Positions 60,306 through 64,000 of a stretch of 64,000 nt of DNA are shown here, piece by piece. The notes beneath the pieces are model-generated. The model searched no databases. It was not told the DNA's origin and saw nothing but the letters and a program-made list of their open reading frames with translations. The stretch spans positions 18,636,784 to 18,700,783 of the forward strand of contig OZ025268.1 in assembly GCA_964019165.1 (NCBI GenBank). The letters are read 5' to 3'. Each line of letters begins with the position of its first letter. Positions within the stretch are counted from its first letter, which is position 1. The DNA is from Mastigias papua. Lineage: Eukaryota > Cnidaria > Scyphozoa > Rhizostomeae > Mastigiidae. The translations under genes and the position numbers were made by a program.

Positions 60306-62854
60306 TGTGTCTGTGTGTCTGTCTGTGTGTCTGTGTGTGTGGAAATTGGGTGGCACGTACCAAAAAACATTGATGGGTCACTGACCTTAGTTCTTGAGCC
60401 TGAAGTGTCTTTGTCAGCCGGCACAGTATCTGGAGCAGCAGGAGCATTAATGGCATCATCAAGATATGCAGCATCTTGATCGAATTCCAGTTCATCACCT
60501 AGTGCATCTAATTCTATCAAAAGAGAGAATATTGTATGTGGTTATTTAATTTGGTCATAAATGCAGTCAGTTTAAGTCTACTCTTTTTGTTTAAAATAAT
60601 TTTGGACAGCTACCCTTCAAAAACCAATGCAAGCAAAATTGTGTATCTTAACCAAAAGATGCGACTAAAATTTGTACAAGAATCTATATGAATTCTTCAC
60701 ACATTTTAATCAGACTAAGGCCCAGTTTTAACTACTCAGTTTTTGAACAAAACCGCATCTTTCTAGCTCCGATTTTGGTTTTGCATTCACATAAGTGTCC
60801 ACCACAAAGACGGAGCTAAATGAAAGCGATGGTAAAAACAGAGCTACATGAAAATAGAGCTATGTGAACACGAAAAATGGAAGAATATTAAAACGCTACC
60901 AAGAGAGCCAATATCATTCCAAACAATGTTCTGCTGCAAAAATCACTAAATACTCAGATGTATTGAGCTGCAACAGGTAGACGCACAGGCTAATTTACAG
61001 ACTGTTGCCACCTAGTGTACGAGCACTGGGTCTGCCTGTTACTGCATGTTTACCACATAGATTGATGCAAAAAATACATTATTTGTGGTAAGTAATTTTT
61101 CAGGTTAGATTAGAAATTTTTCCATGGCACACCTGATGATCCCTTATGGTGTACCATGGGTAGAAGAGCTGGAGGGGGGAGGGGGGCTGCAGCTCCTCCA
61201 CTATTTATAGCAAATGAACTTCAGGACCTGATTCATTATCCTTAATCTACCTGTCATGCTAATCTATCTACACAAGCCCCCCCCCCCACCAACACCACCA
61301 CCAAAAATGTTGTTCCCCTGCCACTGCATACTAATGCATCCCAGCACAGTGGTTGGGAAACACTTAAGAATCAGGAAAAGGTGTTGGCAGGCAGTACCAT
61401 AAAAATAGTGTTTTGACCATAAAAATAATAGCATTAGATGAATTCATAAGGTGCAAAATTGGAAGCAAAAAGTAACTTCTAATCAGAGAATTTCTTTTGT
61501 AAGGTCATTTCTCCCATCAATACTATAATAACATACACAGGCTGGAGTTTCACATGAGAAATAACTGTTACAAGCAGAAATCATATATATCATAAGTTTC
61601 CTTCTAACCTGCTTCCAGATCTGCCTCATCAATTTCTGGGGTTCCATACTGTCTCCCAAGGGCCTCTTGAACCTCATTTGCTTGTTCAAGCATGTCCTCC
61701 ATGTCATCTTGAAGGTCCTTGATGCAAAAGAACATATTGAGAATGCTCTTGTTTTGTACAGGGTAAAAAAGGGTCCTCTCAAGTTATTTCATGTAAATTT
61801 CACTAAATGTATTCACACACTTCATACATTGCACCATCATATTAGGAATTTTATGGAAAATGAGCAAAAGTAACTATTCCATAGCATCTACCACTCCCTT
61901 TCATCAGCAAGCTATACTCTTTAGTTTTGCATCTATGTTTTAAATTCATCTAATGAAAAATCAACATTCACCGTACCAACCAAGCACACAATTCAAGCAA
62001 GGATTTAGGCCTCTTATCTTTATTACAAAAAGGAAAATTAGTGGGACATTAACACCAAATACTTAAGGCAAGGTGCTCATTAGGCATTTGAGTGGTTTAT
62101 CTTTGAGCCCAAGGTGAAACATCCTGCCATACTTCAGACCATTAAACACCAAAATCAGGGAATTTTGTTCTGCCTGTTTAAAGATCTGAAATACTGCCAA
62201 ATGTAACACCTCCTGCTGAATGAGAAATGCACAAAAACACCCAGTGAGCTAACTTAAAAGGCTATAAATCTCACTCTTTCTCAGCCACCAGGCTTTTTTG
62301 TTAAAAAAGGATCTGTGTGTAAAAAGCTCTTGTGAATGTGTTTGCCAGAGTGATTGCTTTGGCACAAATATTAGCAAAATGTTTCTGTCATTATAAAAAG
62401 ATCAGAAACTGTTTTTGCTGTTGTGTGAATCAAAACCAAAATAACTTTATCAAACAAGAAGACATCCGTAAAACCAAATTGCTTTATCAATTATCAGAGT
62501 TTTAAGTGTCAAAATAAAAAACTGCATTGAAATGAAAACAACAGCACTTGGTGAGAAGCCACTTAGAAGCCAATGAGAAGGCCAGTGGCAGACAACACAG
62601 AATGCATAGAATTGAACTATTTCCATGGGGTACAAGCAAAGTTTTGATACAGTTAAACACTGCAAAATATTTTCTTATTTGTGTGAACAATTACAAGACA
62701 CTGTAATATATTTTACTTCTGTACAGATGTGATTGCGAGTAATCACTCACTCTCACCAAATGAAATGGCCCGAGCTACCTACTTCAATTTGATCAATATC
62801 AATTTTCTTGTATTCTTTCCTCATTTCTTTAACTCCAAGTTTCATTGCATCTAC
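59523..62854 (-). CDS. CHMP5: CHMP5 ESCRT-III subunit, 3' part (4 coding exons; 5' part outside window)
   Basis: CHMP5 is the Vps60-type ESCRT-III protein that recruits LIP5/VTA1 to regulate VPS4 during endosomal sorting and membrane scission. Minus-strand exons in order: 62783-62854 ([20 protein letters not shown] then DQIE), 61609-61717 ([20 protein letters not shown] and [16 protein letters not shown]), 60386-60513 ([20 protein letters not shown]), 59523-59579 ([18 protein letters not shown] and a TAG stop). Phases agree at every junction. The text matches human CHMP5 from about residue 108 to its end, including the final GLP.(I/L)P tail. The preceding exons (charged N-terminal core) are not found in 62855-64000 and must lie beyond the right edge. 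Confidence 0.95.
59935..60055 (-). mobile_element. tRNA-derived SINE or tRNA retro-pseudogene
   Basis: The minus strand reads CAATGGCTCAGTAGGCTGAG (A box and D-arm), then CTCTTGACATGCAGAG (anticodon arm), then AGGTTTTGAGTTCAAGTCCC (B box). Spacing is as in a tRNA. The acceptor ends do not pair well, and the tail (TCAGTTTCAGTAATTTTCTC) is not tRNA, so a SINE head is more likely than a working tRNA. It lies in the last CHMP5 intron. Confidence 0.65.
60172..60187. repeat. G homopolymer run
   Basis: A run of about 14 G in the last CHMP5 intron. Confidence 0.8.
60243..60342. repeat. (GT)n array
   Basis: GT repeat with TCTGT interruptions near its end. On the CHMP5 transcript it is a CA repeat starting about 45 nt after the splice donor of exon 60386-60513. 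Confidence 0.93.
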
Positions 62855-63628
62855 CTACAAGATAATAATATTCATAAAAATCAACAACTAAAACTATTAC
62901 AAATATCATATAAGTATTTGGGTATTAGAGTTGACTCTTGCTAACAAAAGAGAGATGCTTCACCCAGCCATTTCCTGTCCAATTTTATGTGCTGTTTGTG
63001 GTGATTATCAGCTCCTTGAGATGCTTGCACTTTTTATTTTCCCAACCTATCTAATCACATAATAAACTAACAAAAAATGTGATTTAGTCAGCATGGGGAT
63101 GATGGTACAAGAAACTTGTCAGCTAATATGTCACTCAAGTACACAACTATGGCATGCACTCTTTAACGGGCTTTTCATTGGTGGGGGAATGATGCACCTA
63201 GGGGGTTGCAGCCAGGGGGTACAGGGAATCCATTATAAAGCTTTCCGCAAAGTTTTGCTACCTTGCTTTGGTGTATTGTGAGAAATTCCAACAGGACTTG
63301 ATTGCCAGTAATGAGAAAAGATGCAAAAACAACTAGATACATGAGCATTACATAGAGACAATTTAAACTGACTTTAAAAAACATATGTAAACAAAGGTCA
63401 CATGCTAGTGGGAGTCATGGGGAATCTAAAAGTTTGGTGGGAAACCTAGTCTATATGCAAAAAAGATTCTCTAATTCTGTCAACCTTGAATAGGAACAGA
63501 GAGAAAACTCTTCTTGAGACCGAAAGTTGCATAAAGAAGTAAGGACATGTAGTTACTACCTTGGTGTATCTCAACTCATAGATTTTGACAATATAAGTAG
63601 ATGTCAACAGTCTAATCTGTCATGCCAT

Positions 63629-63939
63629 AAACCCTCAAAATAGCCCAAAAGGGGCTCCTTTAGTTTGTAATGCTTTTGGATGGGGGCCCATTTACAGGGG
63701 TTATACATGGGGAGCTTATAAGTTGTTTGGAATCATGCCAAACAAAAACTCAATTATCAGAGCCTCTTTTATTAAACAATATGAAAAGAACTTTCTACAC
63801 ACAAATGTTACTATATAATGATTGCTTCATTAGCTCTTTGATGAAGGTCTATTTGGATGGGGGAAGGGGAGAGTTATTAATAATTTATAGCTCTAGAGTG
63901 GGAGCTCATTAAGGGGGTTAACTTGAGGATTTACATACA
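63629..63939. mobile_element. G-rich MITE, family C, copy 2
   Basis: The left end AACCCTCAAAATAGCCCAAA and the inverted right end GGTTAACTTGAGGATTTACA match the ends at 25558-25912. The interior has GATGGGGGCCCATTT and GATGGGGGAAGGGGAG words. It lies upstream of the visible CHMP5 exons, probably in an intron. Confidence 0.5.
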
Positions 63940-64000
63940 GCTTCAGAGAATAAAAAGGTTTTACTAAAAGATGGCAAGAAAGAAACTAACTTAAAATGTT

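Overview
This is a gene-bearing piece of animal nuclear DNA. It is AT-rich, its genes are split into many small exons with GT-AG splice sites, and it is full of microsatellites and short non-autonomous DNA transposons. No long intact open reading frame exists apart from one mucin-type exon. The gene set (DHX8, CEP70, CHMP5, a CCDC3-like secreted protein and a SEA/EGF/TSP1 membrane mucin), together with the low GC and repeat style, fits an invertebrate. A cnidarian such as a coral or anemone is my best guess, held with modest confidence.

Layout. (1) 181-12200, minus strand: the 5' part of DHX8/PRP22, a spliceosomal DEAH-box helicase. Fifteen exons code for about 477 residues (N-terminal domain, RS/RD region, S1 domain and linker). 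The helicase core lies beyond the left edge. (2) 14724-19282, plus strand: two exons of a secreted CCDC3-like protein. (3) 26407-37653, minus strand: a single-pass membrane protein with a Ser/Thr-rich mucin ectodomain, a SEA domain, an EGF-like unit, one TSP type 1 repeat, a transmembrane helix and a tyrosine-containing tail. (4) 41207-56803, plus strand: a complete CEP70 gene in 19 coding exons, predicted at about 683 residues. (5) 59523-62854, minus strand: the last four coding exons of CHMP5 (ESCRT-III); its 5' end lies beyond the right edge. The neighbours have no evident common pathway (splicing, secretion, cell surface, centrosome, ESCRT), as is usual in animal genomes. Exon coordinates were read by eye from splice sites, reading-frame phase and similarity to remembered human proteins.

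Introns and intergenic stretches hold most of the unusual material: a TTAA-flanked element with roughly 260-bp terminal inverted repeats; a repeat core embedded in ATC/GAT microsatellite in three copies; several MITE families present two to four times; pogo-like and hAT-like short elements; two tRNA-derived sequences; a 21-bp minisatellite; long (TA)n, (CA)n and (ATC)n arrays; and a decayed DHX8 helicase-domain fragment inside an intron of the mucin gene. No operon, CRISPR array, intact transposase gene or rRNA cluster was seen.
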